Shown here: positions 25,126 through 33,743 of the stretch, piece by piece | Numbering within the stretch: position 1 is the stretch's first letter | How the letters are laid out: each line of letters opens with the position of its first letter | Assembly: GCA_902537235.1 (NCBI GenBank) | Contig: CACBAO010000013.1 | Location: 1 to 45,393 of the forward strand | Direction: 5' to 3' | Length of the DNA: 45,393 bases | Origin: an uncultured Alphaproteobacteria bacterium | Lineage (GTDB): Bacteria; Pseudomonadota; Alphaproteobacteria; Rhodobacterales; Rhodobacteraceae | Notes under the pieces: model-generated | What the model saw: only the letters and a program-made list of their open reading frames with translations | What the model was told of the DNA's origin: nothing | Database searches by the model: none | Made by a program: the position numbers and the translations under genes

Positions 25126-25331
25126 GTTCAAATCTCCTTATAAGACTATGAAATCAGTTTTTATTCTTAAATCAAAAAAACAATTTGACAGACCGTAATG
25201 TCGATTTTTTGAAATAATTGTTTCATAAAAACAATACCTTATGATATGACTTCAAAAAGCTAACAATTTGTATGTCAAAAAAAAACTATCAATACTTGGA
25301 CGTGTGAGCTAATTTAAAGCGGAGACTAGAA

Positions 25332-25574
25332 ATGTTTAGAATAAAACAAAAAAATGTACCAGAGGGTCCATGCTATACCTGTAGGTTGATAAGATCTTTT
25401 ATAATGGCAACAGTGATGTTGATTATTTTAGGACTAGTAGCAAGTGATAAGCTTTATTTGTTGACATTCATTTCTACGGATTTGGTTGCAATGATTATTT
25501 TGGTGTCAGGGCTAATTTTATTTCTGTTCAAATTCTGGCAGTGGAAAACCAGTGGAACCAAAAAAAATATGTAA
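25332..25574 (+). CDS. Small two-helix membrane protein (80 aa)
   Basis: An 80-residue protein with CGGAG seven bases before the ATG. A cytoplasmic-type N-terminus carries a C-x-x-C pair (C14, C17 in GPCYTCRL), followed by two membrane helices (about 24-41 and 47-68) and a basic tail. It is divergent from rpoN with about 200 bases between. No family recognised; the CxxC could bind metal or be redox active. Confidence 0.6.
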   Translation: MFRIKQKNVPEGPCYTCRLIRSFIMATVMLIILGLVASDKLYLLTFISTDLVAMIILVSGLILFLFKFWQWKTSGTKKNM

Positions 25575-25585
25575 TTGTGTCAACT

Positions 25586-26065
25586 CTATCTATCTCGTAC
25601 TAACCTGACTGCTAGTTCTTTAATCGGAGAAAATCTGTTAAAAGAGAAACCGGTATGGAAGTTCACGCTTACGTAGAATCTGTTATTAAAGATACTCCGA
25701 TCACCTGTCCAGTAAGGCGCATTATCTGTGTTGGGGAAAATATTTTTATCTATTTTCGGAGAGGGGCACTCTTTACAAACTATTGACTTTAGCTCTGCTT
25801 TTGAGGGCAATCGCCATTCCCCACCTAATTGATTGTTAGCGATTTCAAGAGCTTTTGGAACCATGTCTAAAGAAAGGTTAACTATATTTCCTGAGCATTC
25901 ATTGCCATTCCACTGTTGGCCAACCGAACACCTTAACCACTCTACTTTACGTTCCAGGTCGACGACGATGTGCTCTTTGGTAACAAATCTACTTTCACTG
26001 GCGTGTAAGTTAGAGCAGCTAATAGTTAATATTAATAATACCAGTATAAGTCGTAAAATTGCCAT
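25586..26065 (-). CDS. DUF1566 (Lcl C-terminal-like) exported protein
   Basis: An exported protein of 159 residues. A signal peptide covers about 1-23 (LRLILVLLILTISCSNLHA); a cysteine at 17 does not fit a good lipobox. The rest matches the DUF1566 pattern: WLRCSVGQQWNGNECSG, ALEIANNQLGGEWRLPSKAELKSIV, FPNTDNAPYWTGD and the closing VRLVRDR. The family occurs in surface proteins of unknown role. It converges with the 80-residue membrane protein gene and is divergent from motA. Confidence 0.8.
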   Translation of the reverse strand: MAILRLILVLLILTISCSNLHASESRFVTKEHIVVDLERKVEWLRCSVGQQWNGNECSGNIVNLSLDMVPKALEIANNQLGGEWRLPSKAELKSIVCKECPSPKIDKNIFPNTDNAPYWTGDRSIFNNRFYVSVNFHTGFSFNRFSPIKELAVRLVRDR

Positions 26066-26166
26066 TATATCCGTTCTCTTGTATTTGTTTGCAACTCTAT
26101 TATATTGATAAACAAGTTTGATGCCAAAAAATTTACTTTATTATTTAAATCAAACAGCGGAATTTT

Positions 26167-26182
26167 TGGTATTAAAATTGCA
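26167..26182 (+). promoter_or_regulatory. Sigma-54 promoter (-24/-12) of motAB
   Basis: TGGTATTAAAATTGCA has GG and GC ten bases apart and the consensus TTGCA; the usual C after GG is T. Transcription would begin near 26194, leaving a leader of about 40 bases with AAGGA before the motA ATG. Confidence 0.65.
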
Positions 26183-26233
26183 GTGATCATTCATTGCAGG
26201 TAAAAAAAACATAATGAGCATAAAGGAAAAACT

Positions 26234-26998
26234 ATGGATATAGCTTCTCTTCTAGGACTAATTGGAGCGCTTGGATTCATCATATACGCAATGGTTTCGG
26301 GTGGCGGTATTGGCCCTTTTATAGACGTCCCTTCATTAGCTATTGTTTTTGGAGGAACTTTTTTTTGTGTAATGTATACCTGCCCCTTGCCTACATTCCT
26401 AGGGTCGTTTGGCGTTATGGCCAAGGCTTTCTTCCCACCCGTGAAACCTCAAGATGAATTAGTTACAAAGATGGTTGAGTTGGCAGGAATCGCAAGAAAG
26501 GACGGCATGATGGCACTAGAGGGCCAGGATGTCCCAGATAAGTTTTTCTCAAAGGGCTTGCAGATGCTAGTTGATGGAGCAGACGAGGCAAAGCTTACAA
26601 CTCAATTAAATCAAGAAATCAAAGCTATGAAAGCCCGTCATGAATCTAATCAAAATGTGGTGAAGGCATGGATAGACATTGCCCCGGCTATGGGTATGAT
26701 CGGAACACTTGTTGGGCTAGTTTTGATGTTGGGGAATATGGCGGATCCAAAGGCTATCGGGCCAGCTATGGCAGTTGCTCTTTTGACGACCTTATATGGA
26801 GCGTTCATAGCAAATGTTTTATTTTTGCCTATGATAACATCTCTAGAGGGCTACACTGCATATGAGGTAACTTACAGAGAGATGGTCGTTATGGGACTAA
26901 GGAACATAGCAAGAGGAGAGTCTCCTAGGAACATACAGGATCAGATGGTCGCTAACTTACCTCCAGCCGTTCAACAAAAACTTGAAGCCGCCGCATAA
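26234..26998 (+). CDS. motA: Flagellar motor stator protein MotA (PomA-like)
   Basis: Ion-conducting stator subunit, 254 residues, four membrane helices (about 4-24, 30-50, 146-168 and 178-200). The large cytoplasmic loop (about 55-145), which contacts FliG, carries charged residues. The signature DIAPAMGMIGTLVGLVLMLGNM at helix 3 is closer to the PomA/MotC type than to enterobacterial MotA (295 residues), as is the short length. Sodium use is possible but not proven. It is followed by motB after 24 bases and preceded by a sigma-54 promoter. Confidence 0.95.
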   Translation: MDIASLLGLIGALGFIIYAMVSGGGIGPFIDVPSLAIVFGGTFFCVMYTCPLPTFLGSFGVMAKAFFPPVKPQDELVTKMVELAGIARKDGMMALEGQDVPDKFFSKGLQMLVDGADEAKLTTQLNQEIKAMKARHESNQNVVKAWIDIAPAMGMIGTLVGLVLMLGNMADPKAIGPAMAVALLTTLYGAFIANVLFLPMITSLEGYTAYEVTYREMVVMGLRNIARGESPRNIQDQMVANLPPAVQQKLEAAA

Positions 26999-27022
26999 TA
27001 GTAGTTTTGAGGATATAAAATA

Positions 27023-28183
27023 GTGGCGGAAGAAGTAGAACCAGAAATAGAAGAAGAAGAGGAAGAATGTCCTAAGTGTCCTCCTGTTGGAGCTCCGGCA
27101 TGGATGGCGACATTTGCAGATATGGCTACACTTCTTATGGCTTTTTTCGTGTTAATTCTTTCCTTTGCAGAATTTAACGTACCCAAGTTCAAGCAAATAT
27201 CAGGTTCACTGAAAAACGCATTTGGAGTCCAGCGATTAGTCCCTGTTGTTGAACAACCTAAGGGTACAACAGTATTATCTTTAAATTTTAGTCCTTCTCC
27301 TAGCCCTTCGGTGACAAAGCAGATGACACAGCAAACAACCAACCTAGAGAAGAAGGAGCTTGAAGTCAAAACTGAAGAAGATGAAGGAGGAGAGCAAGAC
27401 AAAAGCGCCAAGGAACTGGTGGAAGCGCTTCAAGACGCTGTTGATAAGGGTGAAATAAAGGTTGAAGCAATCGGTGAAGCTGTAAAAGTAGAAATTGGTG
27501 ACGAAGAAACATTGGCAAAGGATCTGCCAAAGTTAATAGAAGAAACGTTACAAGCCATTGAAGAGGCAAAAAACAAAACAGGAAATACTGATCAAGAAGT
27601 ACTTTTTGGTGGTATTGAAGAAAAGCTAAAGGAGTTAGCCTCTCTTGCTCAAACAGAGGCCGACGGTGTAACAAAAGGCTCATCAAAAGCTTCTGGCACA
27701 GGTGAAGATGATAATGAGAAATCTGCACAAGAGGCCTCTGTGAACGAAGCAGCTAATGAACTCGAGATAGCCTTGAAAAGTGAAATTGATAAGGGTTTAG
27801 TTAGTGTAGAACGAAAAGATGGGAAAGTATTTGTGACTGTTGGCTCCGGAGGAGCATTTGCTTCAGGGTCAGCAGAATTGACATCTCAAGCGAGGCAGAT
27901 AATGTCTAAAATTGCTAACAAGGGGGTAGGGGAAACCGGAATTGTGACAGTTTCCGGTCATACAGATAATGTTCCTTTGATGTTTGGTGGAAATTTTAGA
28001 GATAATTGGGATCTCGCTGCTGCCAGAGCATCAAGTGTTGTACAGGAACTTGAAAAAGCTGGTAATATTAGTACCGATAGAATGAAGGCTGTTAGTTTTG
28101 GCGAGTCAAAGCCAATAGACTCAAACGAGACTGCTGCCGGAAGAGAAAAGAATAGACGAATTGAAATCGAAATAAATTTTTAA
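27023..28183 (+). CDS. motB: Flagellar motor protein MotB, with an unusual acidic linker
   Basis: Peptidoglycan-anchored stator subunit, 386 residues with a GTG start. The N-terminus is very acidic (six consecutive Glu) and contains CPKC (16-19). The single membrane helix (about 27-48) holds the ion-binding aspartate D33 in ATFADMATLLMAFF. A long Glu/Lys/Ala-rich linker (about 95-240) precedes the OmpA-like domain (about 270-385) with VSGHTDNVPL and NRRIEIEI. The linker copy ELVEALQDAVDKGEIKVEA (about 131-149) resembles ELEIALKSEIDKGLVSVER (about 247-265) at the start of the periplasmic domain, an internal duplication. It is longer than typical MotB/PomB (about 300-320). Confidence 0.95.
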   Translation: MAEEVEPEIEEEEEECPKCPPVGAPAWMATFADMATLLMAFFVLILSFAEFNVPKFKQISGSLKNAFGVQRLVPVVEQPKGTTVLSLNFSPSPSPSVTKQMTQQTTNLEKKELEVKTEEDEGGEQDKSAKELVEALQDAVDKGEIKVEAIGEAVKVEIGDEETLAKDLPKLIEETLQAIEEAKNKTGNTDQEVLFGGIEEKLKELASLAQTEADGVTKGSSKASGTGEDDNEKSAQEASVNEAANELEIALKSEIDKGLVSVERKDGKVFVTVGSGGAFASGSAELTSQARQIMSKIANKGVGETGIVTVSGHTDNVPLMFGGNFRDNWDLAAARASSVVQELEKAGNISTDRMKAVSFGESKPIDSNETAAGREKNRRIEIEINF

Positions 28184-28284
28184 TTGCATATTTCAGGGAT
28201 CTCAACAAAACCGGAGCGATTAGAACTCACATAGTCAATCGAAATACCAAAAATATTTTCTAAGAGCAAATTAGTTGAGAAAAA

Positions 28285-29412
28285 ATGAGTATTGATGCCA
28301 CAAAAACAACTTTCAATTTTATGTTTTCAAATTTTGATATGGCGTCTAAAGAAATGCCGTCTAACTTCAAAAGTCTAAACTGGGATGCTTTCCCCAATGG
28401 ATTCTCAGACCTTATAAAAAAGGAAGAGATTTGGCCGAACATGCTTAGAAATGCTCTAACAATTGGATTTAATGATGCTTTGCAGTCCTTTTCGAATAAG
28501 AGGTTTAAACCAGGAAATAGTGATTTGTGGAAAGAAATGAAGCAAGGAGATTTTTCTGCTCTCATTAAAGAAGAGAATGATAAAAACTTATTTAAGTCCA
28601 TACCCGAAAAGGTTAAAGCGCTTATTAACTCAACAGATATCGAGTACGTAGCTTCTAACTGTATCGGTGAAGTTGGCAATCCAGTTGTCTATGAAATGAA
28701 TATAAAGGTTAATTATTCAAAAAGCTATAAAGTAAGATACAACGTACATGATCATGATGATATTTATCATTCATGGTTCATCGTAAATCAATTAAACTAT
28801 TTAGAGCAAGAGCATCCAATTATATGCGAAATAGGATCTGGTTACGGTGGCTTGGCTACAAAGATTAAAAACAATTTTAAAAAATCTAAAATAATTATTT
28901 TTGATCTTCCTGAAATTAATGCCGTCCAGAGCTACTTCCTTATAAATACTTTTCCTCAGCTTAAGGTTTTTGGCTACAATGATTTTCTTAAATACGGCTC
29001 AGAAATTCTTGATCAAGACTTCGATTTTCTCATCATGCCAGGATGGACCGCAGGCGATCTCTTGAAAAAAAGACAGGTAGATGCGTTTATTAATGTAAGA
29101 TCGATGATGGAAATGAGTAGGGCGGTAATAAAGGATTATTTTGGAGTTGTACAGTCTAACTTAAGAGAGAATGGACTTTTTGCTTGTATCAATAGATATA
29201 CAAAATCAGTTGTTACTCATTCAAATAATAGCGAGATTAACCGAATTGCAGAGTATCCTTTTGACGAATACTGGACGCCTCTTTATTCCTTCCCGTCAGA
29301 GATCCAGCCACATATACATCTACTTATTGCAAAAAGAGAAAGAGTGAAACCGAAGTATCCATTTAAGGAACTACTAAAGACTGTAAGACCAAATTTTTAT
29401 CAAAAAGTGTAA
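28285..29412 (+). CDS. Putative sugar O-methyltransferase-like protein
   Basis: A 375-residue protein with a Rossmann-type SAM-binding core in its middle: PIICEIGSGYGGLATKI (about 177-193, glycine-rich motif I) and KIIIFDLPEINAVQSYFL (about 202-219), a layout seen in the putative sugar O-methyltransferase family. The first 150 residues are not recognised. It lies about 100 bases after motB and converges with the PDZ-like gene. Methylation of a flagellin glycan or surface polysaccharide would fit the location but is inference. No sigma-54 site is seen in the 28184-28284 gap. Confidence 0.7.
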   Translation: MSIDATKTTFNFMFSNFDMASKEMPSNFKSLNWDAFPNGFSDLIKKEEIWPNMLRNALTIGFNDALQSFSNKRFKPGNSDLWKEMKQGDFSALIKEENDKNLFKSIPEKVKALINSTDIEYVASNCIGEVGNPVVYEMNIKVNYSKSYKVRYNVHDHDDIYHSWFIVNQLNYLEQEHPIICEIGSGYGGLATKIKNNFKKSKIIIFDLPEINAVQSYFLINTFPQLKVFGYNDFLKYGSEILDQDFDFLIMPGWTAGDLLKKRQVDAFINVRSMMEMSRAVIKDYFGVVQSNLRENGLFACINRYTKSVVTHSNNSEINRIAEYPFDEYWTPLYSFPSEIQPHIHLLIAKRERVKPKYPFKELLKTVRPNFYQKV

Positions 29413-29431
29413 TGGATACTTTTGAAGTTCG

Positions 29432-30301
29432 CTACGTATACTGTGTTATAGCTTTAGGTACGTTACCAGATTTTTTCTTTTTTCGAGGTTTGGAAACTTC
29501 TTTCCTGTATGGTTTTACGAGAGCGTTAACAAAGTTCACCTTTTCATCTATATTGCGGCACATCTCTTGAGCTTCTAAGTCTGATCTTGCTGCTAATATA
29601 GCCCATACCTGCCTGTCCTGAAACATTCCATAACTTCTTCTTAGCGTAACTTGGCCCTTCCTGAAGTATAGACCTACTAGAACGGCTGCTAAAATGAAAA
29701 GAAATATATTTACGCTGAATGTTATTAGATAGACACAAAGTATGGCCAGCAGAGGTTCCCACATTTTCTGTTGTAATAACCAAACTGGAGGTAAAATAAC
29801 CGCCACTTGACTATGCGAAGTGTCGTATACATCCACAACGCGTGTTACGTCTCTTAGCGCTTCAAATATACGATATTCATCTTTTTGACCCATTTCTCTT
29901 TTTTGAAATAAATCCGTGATCATTTGAGACTCTTCAGGACGGGTGAACTCAAAAATACCACCCAAAGGACCTCTGGTAAATATCTCAAAAAACTTGCCAT
30001 TTCTCCAGATCGTAAGAAGCCACATATCACCTTCTTCTCCACTAGAAAGAAGGTCTACCATATTATCTATAGTATCGTGATAACTGACGCCATCTATTGC
30101 TACTACTATGTCATTCTCTTTCAGTCTTAAAGCTCTTGTTCGGGATGAATTGCCGTGTTCTTTGAGCTTAAGGAAAGTTTGTAATTGACTATCTTCAGAG
30201 TTACTTTCTCTCATTTCATTAAAATTTTCACTCGGCATCATCTCTAAATCTTGAGAGTTATCAGTGTTAATTGGAGATTCTTTATTATCTAAATCTTGCA
30301 T
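29432..30301 (-). CDS. PDZ-like membrane protein of unknown function
   Basis: A 289-residue protein. After an acidic, disordered N-terminus (about 1-45), residues about 53-115 look like a PDZ-type domain: RALRLKENDIVVAIDGVSYHD followed by LLSSGEEGDMWLLTIWRNGK. A hydrophobic pair of helices follows (about 179-212), and the C-terminus is cytoplasmic and basic, ending KPRKKKKSG. It is the last of four uncharacterised genes downstream of flhB on the same strand, 19 bases after the coiled-coil gene. Role unknown; assembly or stator scaffolding is a guess. Confidence 0.7.
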   Translation of the reverse strand: MQDLDNKESPINTDNSQDLEMMPSENFNEMRESNSEDSQLQTFLKLKEHGNSSRTRALRLKENDIVVAIDGVSYHDTIDNMVDLLSSGEEGDMWLLTIWRNGKFFEIFTRGPLGGIFEFTRPEESQMITDLFQKREMGQKDEYRIFEALRDVTRVVDVYDTSHSQVAVILPPVWLLQQKMWEPLLAILCVYLITFSVNIFLFILAAVLVGLYFRKGQVTLRRSYGMFQDRQVWAILAARSDLEAQEMCRNIDEKVNFVNALVKPYRKEVSKPRKKKKSGNVPKAITQYT

Positions 30302-30320
30302 CGCCGGTTACTTCTAAAGT

Positions 30321-31070
30321 TTAAGGAAACTTAATTAATCCATCCGAACTCTTTATTTTACTGAATATTTCTTCATTCTTTTTATATAGAGATCTAATTT
30401 CTTTTGTTAATTGACTTTGTGATCTTGATATCTCTTCCATCACCATGTTATCTGAGCCAGAAGAATGCATGTCTTCTAACGAGGCCAGAAGTTGTTTTTG
30501 ATATTCTTCTATACCTTTACTCAGTTCACCTAGTCTCTTTTCAAATGATTGCGCAATTTTCTCAGCAAATATATTAACAGCCTGCTCGGTGTTTTTGGTC
30601 ATAACTTCCTGTAGACCTTTGTTTTGCTCTAGAACCCTACTTGCAAGAGCATTTGTTGCAACGGCAATTTCTTTCCTTAAAGAAGATAGCTCTTCAACTA
30701 ATTTTGCGTTCTGTTTTTCTAAAGCTACCTGGCTTTCCATCGCTACTGATAGGGCTTTTACATTGTCTTTAAGATCATCCACATTTTCTGCAAAAATCAC
30801 TAGAGCTTCTCTGTTAGTGGTTGTCATTACACCAAGATCTGACATAGAGCGAAAATATAGAACTGATGAAAATATCATCGCCACTATAGCTGCAATCATA
30901 GAGCTCCCAAAAATTATAGTCGTATAACGATGTATTTGCTTCACTTGTGTCTCCAATTTTTTATGCTCTCTTTTAACTTTATTATACTCAGAGGTTACGT
31001 CAGTCGCTGCATCTGCAGCATCTAATGCGATTTTTATACTTTCTTCTATTGTACTTAGATCTGAACTCAT
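30321..31070 (-). CDS. Transmembrane coiled-coil protein of unknown function
   Basis: A 249-residue protein with a helical cytoplasmic N-terminus (about 1-48), one membrane helix (about 51-72, IIFGSSMIAAIVAMIFSSVLYF), and a long helical region with coiled-coil character (about 90-240) resembling chemoreceptor or MotE-like helices, but without an identifiable signalling hairpin. Its ATG shares a base with the stop of the preceding Cys-rich gene (TAATG), so translation is coupled. No family recognised. It belongs to the four-gene block after flhB. Confidence 0.7.
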   Translation of the reverse strand: MSSDLSTIEESIKIALDAADAATDVTSEYNKVKREHKKLETQVKQIHRYTTIIFGSSMIAAIVAMIFSSVLYFRSMSDLGVMTTTNREALVIFAENVDDLKDNVKALSVAMESQVALEKQNAKLVEELSSLRKEIAVATNALASRVLEQNKGLQEVMTKNTEQAVNIFAEKIAQSFEKRLGELSKGIEEYQKQLLASLEDMHSSGSDNMVMEEISRSQSQLTKEIRSLYKKNEEIFSKIKSSDGLIKFP

Positions 31071-31264
31071 TAACGTGACCTCCTACGAGATTCGATTTTC
31101 TTTTCTAGTTTTTTCTTAAGATAATAAGCACATTTCGTGCCAGTTGTTGCCATAACTTCCTGGTAAGGAATTTTTGATGACTTAAAACCAAATTTCCTAC
31201 ATCCCCATCGTCTTTTTGGATCGTGAGTAATATACAAATAGATACACTGATTACATGTAATCAT
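31070..31264 (-). CDS. Small cysteine-rich protein (64 aa), probable metal-binding knuckle
   Basis: A 64-residue protein with cysteines at 4, 7, 22 and 45 (CNQC ... WGCRKFGFKSS ... TGTKCAYY), spaced like a zinc- or iron-binding site, and a very basic tail (KKKLEKKIESRRRSR). I have the impression that short proteins with the same C-x2-C / GC-x-x-F-G-F-K-S / TG-x-x-C pattern occur in other proteobacteria, without known function. It overlaps the 75-residue gene by four bases and the coiled-coil gene by one, so it is translated as part of the post-flhB block. Confidence 0.7.
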   Translation of the reverse strand: MITCNQCIYLYITHDPKRRWGCRKFGFKSSKIPYQEVMATTGTKCAYYLKKKLEKKIESRRRSR

Positions 31265-31488
31265 AGCTTTTTATTCTTCTTTTCTGCGATAGAATCAAAA
31301 AGCCTGGCAATAGAATATCTGAAGAGGGCTAGGCATAATAGAAAACAAACAAACCATATCGATATAGCTCTTAACATATTTCCAGCATAAAAAGCTTCGA
31401 GACCGTTCAATAGAGAAATAAAAGCTACTCCCCCAAAGCATGCTGAGCTTATGTAGTCTCCAAGAGACTCATGGCTTCGTCTGGGCAT
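31261..31488 (-). CDS. Small two-helix membrane protein (75 aa) downstream of flhB
   Basis: A 75-residue protein with basic ends and two predicted membrane helices (about 13-33 and 39-59; segments ACFGGVAFISLLNGLEAFYAG and ISIWFVCFLLCLALF). It starts one base after the flhB stop and overlaps the Cys-rich gene by four bases, so it is tightly coupled to the flagellar export operon. No family recognised. Confidence 0.68.
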   Translation of the reverse strand: MPRRSHESLGDYISSACFGGVAFISLLNGLEAFYAGNMLRAISIWFVCFLLCLALFRYSIARLFDSIAEKKNKKL

Positions 31489-31489
31489 T

Positions 31490-32644
31490 TTAATTCTCCT
31501 TCAAAATAGTTCCGTTTTCATTGAACCTTAAATCTTCTGGAACATCAATATCTGGGGCATCTATATCTTCCCCTCTATCTAATTTATATACATATGCTAG
31601 TGCTATAGCCACAGCATTGTAAAGCTTTTCAGAGATTTCTTCTCCAATTTCACCAGTGAAAAATAGTGCTCTTGCAAGTAGAGGGCTTCTAAAGCTTGTT
31701 ATATTTTTTTCAACTCCTATCTCCATGATCCTTTTCGCAATCAGTCCTTTACCCATAGCTATAATTTTTGGAGCTCCTAATTGTCCAACTTCGTATCTAA
31801 GTGCTATCGCAAAATGAGTTGGGTTTGTAATAATTGCTGTTGCACTCCCCATATTTTCGAGTGCTTCATGTTGCTTTGCAGACTTTGTGGCGCTCTCCAT
31901 TTGAAGGCGTCTTATTTTCGCTCTTACTTCGGGTGATCCTTCTGTTTGTTTATATTCGTCCTTTACTTCTTGCTTAGTCATCCTTAGAGACTTGATGTGC
32001 TCGTACCTTTGATAGAAGTAGTCCAATGCAGCTATTATCATAAGGCAAACCAATAAAGCTCCGATCAAAAGAGGGAATGAAGACTTGGTTAGTTCTAATC
32101 CGGACTTTAAGGTTCCATCAGTTATTCGCAATATTTGTGGGAGCAGATAGTAAATTACCCCTATAGCGCTTGCAAATAATAAACCAACTTTCAATAAAGC
32201 TTTACCGAGCTCAACTAAGCTCTTTAAAGAAAACATTCTTTTTAACCCACTGAGAGGGTTTATTCTATTTGCTTTAAAAGCGATTGCTTTTGGGGCAAAA
32301 TTTATTCCACCAACTGCAAATTGTGTTGCCAAAACGATGATCAACATCGGAATACCAATAAGAAGTGTGATTTTAAGTATAAAAAATAGAGCCTCTAACG
32401 ATTTTGTTGAGGGTAAATCTTCAAGCTTATCATTTCCAGAAAATACAAAAAGGTTCCCCCACTCAAATAAAAGCGCTTTGAAGCTAAAGGAAAACGCATA
32501 CATAAGCACTAATGCACCAAAAATCCCAGTAAATACGAACATTTCTTTGGAAGTCAGAACTTTACCGTCTTCTTTATGCTTATCAATTTTACGTTGGGAA
32601 GGTTCTTCGGTTTTCTCCTGCCCATCTTGGTTTTCTTCAGCCAT
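31490..32644 (-). CDS. flhB: Flagellar type III export protein FlhB
   Basis: Export-gate protein that switches substrate specificity from hook to filament. It is 384 residues with four membrane helices in the N-terminal half (about 36-56, 85-110, 145-168 and 188-210). The cytoplasmic domain carries the autocleavage site NPTH at 274-277, followed by FAIALRYE. The C-terminus is full length, ending near DVPEDLRF. Its start overlaps the fliR stop by eight bases. flhA, which usually follows in gamma-type clusters, is not present; four uncharacterised genes follow instead. Confidence 0.96.
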   Translation of the reverse strand: MAEENQDGQEKTEEPSQRKIDKHKEDGKVLTSKEMFVFTGIFGALVLMYAFSFSFKALLFEWGNLFVFSGNDKLEDLPSTKSLEALFFILKITLLIGIPMLIIVLATQFAVGGINFAPKAIAFKANRINPLSGLKRMFSLKSLVELGKALLKVGLLFASAIGVIYYLLPQILRITDGTLKSGLELTKSSFPLLIGALLVCLMIIAALDYFYQRYEHIKSLRMTKQEVKDEYKQTEGSPEVRAKIRRLQMESATKSAKQHEALENMGSATAIITNPTHFAIALRYEVGQLGAPKIIAMGKGLIAKRIMEIGVEKNITSFRSPLLARALFFTGEIGEEISEKLYNAVAIALAYVYKLDRGEDIDAPDIDVPEDLRFNENGTILKEN

Positions 32645-33452
32645 TTTTTAGACTTTCCATTGTTGTCATCAGATGATCCAGAGAAGAGTTAATCAAGTCC
32701 GAAAAAGCAAATCCCAAGTTACCGATTGAAAGATATAAAACAACAAAAGTACCAAGCATTGTGATTGGAAAACCAAATGAAAACAAATTGAGTTGTGGAG
32801 CTGATCGCGTGATAATTCCAATTGCTACATTTATTAACAGCACAACTAACACCACAGGTAGCATGATTATTGATGCATTTAAGAACATAGAACCAGAAGC
32901 CGCCATTCCCCCGTCAATTAAAGCTGACGGTACTGGAAGTGTACCTATTGGTATTAGATTATAGCTCTCTATTATAATTCTAAGTGCTATGAGATGACCG
33001 TCAACTGTCAAGAAAATCATTATTAAGAATAGGTATAAAATTTGGCTTACTACCGGGGTTTGCACTCCTGAAACTGGATCTACTTGGGCAGCATAGCTTA
33101 AACCGGCACTGGTTGCTATTTTTTCTCCTGCTAAAGAGGCTGCGGAAAACATTATAGAGAGTATTAGACCAGCTGTTACCCCAATCGCTATCTCTTTAAA
33201 AATAATAGCAATACCATAGGCAGACGTTAGTATTTTCGTTTCAAGCTCTAGTGGGTGAACTGAAAAAACTATTATCGAGATTACAAAGGCTATAATAATT
33301 CTGACCCTGAGCATAATGAAACGAGCACTAAAAAAAGGAGAGGCAATGATAAATGCGCTAAGTCTGATACTGGTTAAGAAAAATGTTAATAATATTTCTA
33401 TTATGTTCTGAAGTCCTAAGCCTGGGATAATGTCATTAAGTGATTGTTCCAT
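32637..33452 (-). CDS. fliR: Flagellar export protein FliR
   Basis: Membrane component of the flagellar export gate, 271 residues with about six to eight hydrophobic helices. The motif AGLSYAAQVDPVSGVQTPVVSQ (about 110-131) is the conserved FliR/SctT segment. It lies three bases after fliQ and overlaps flhB. Ordinary length and order. Confidence 0.94.
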   Translation of the reverse strand: MEQSLNDIIPGLGLQNIIEILLTFFLTSIRLSAFIIASPFFSARFIMLRVRIIIAFVISIIVFSVHPLELETKILTSAYGIAIIFKEIAIGVTAGLILSIMFSAASLAGEKIATSAGLSYAAQVDPVSGVQTPVVSQILYLFLIMIFLTVDGHLIALRIIIESYNLIPIGTLPVPSALIDGGMAASGSMFLNASIIMLPVVLVVLLINVAIGIITRSAPQLNLFSFGFPITMLGTFVVLYLSIGNLGFAFSDLINSSLDHLMTTMESLKNG

Positions 33453-33455
33453 CTA

Positions 33456-33728
33456 CTATGCTTGACCAATCGAAGCTATTTGATCGAAGATGAATGCAAA
33501 ATAATCGGCTAATCCAGTCAACATAAAGTTAGCGATTAGTGCTAATGTCAAAAGAACGAGCACCAATTTTGGAACAAAGCTCAAGGTCATTTCATTGATA
33601 GAAGTTGCTGCTTGAATTATACCAATTAAAAGACCGATGCCTAAAGCTACTATCAGTACTGGCCCAGCAGATATTATAATTTGCCAAAATGCATCCTCTA
33701 AATAATTGACGTTAGTATCGAATTCCAT
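33456..33728 (-). CDS. fliQ: Flagellar export protein FliQ
   Basis: A 90-residue gate component with two helices (about 16-38 and 50-73). GLLIGIIQAATSINEMTLSFVPK is the family signature. It lies between fliP (15 bases) and fliR (3 bases). Confidence 0.94.
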   Translation of the reverse strand: MEFDTNVNYLEDAFWQIIISAGPVLIVALGIGLLIGIIQAATSINEMTLSFVPKLVLVLLTLALIANFMLTGLADYFAFIFDQIASIGQA

Positions 33729-33743
33729 GTGAGAACTCCTCGA

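Noticed and set aside
25290-25315. TTGGACGTGTGAGC upstream of the 80-residue membrane protein as a sigma-54 promoter.
   Set aside because: GG and GC are only eight bases apart; sigma-54 does not tolerate that spacing.
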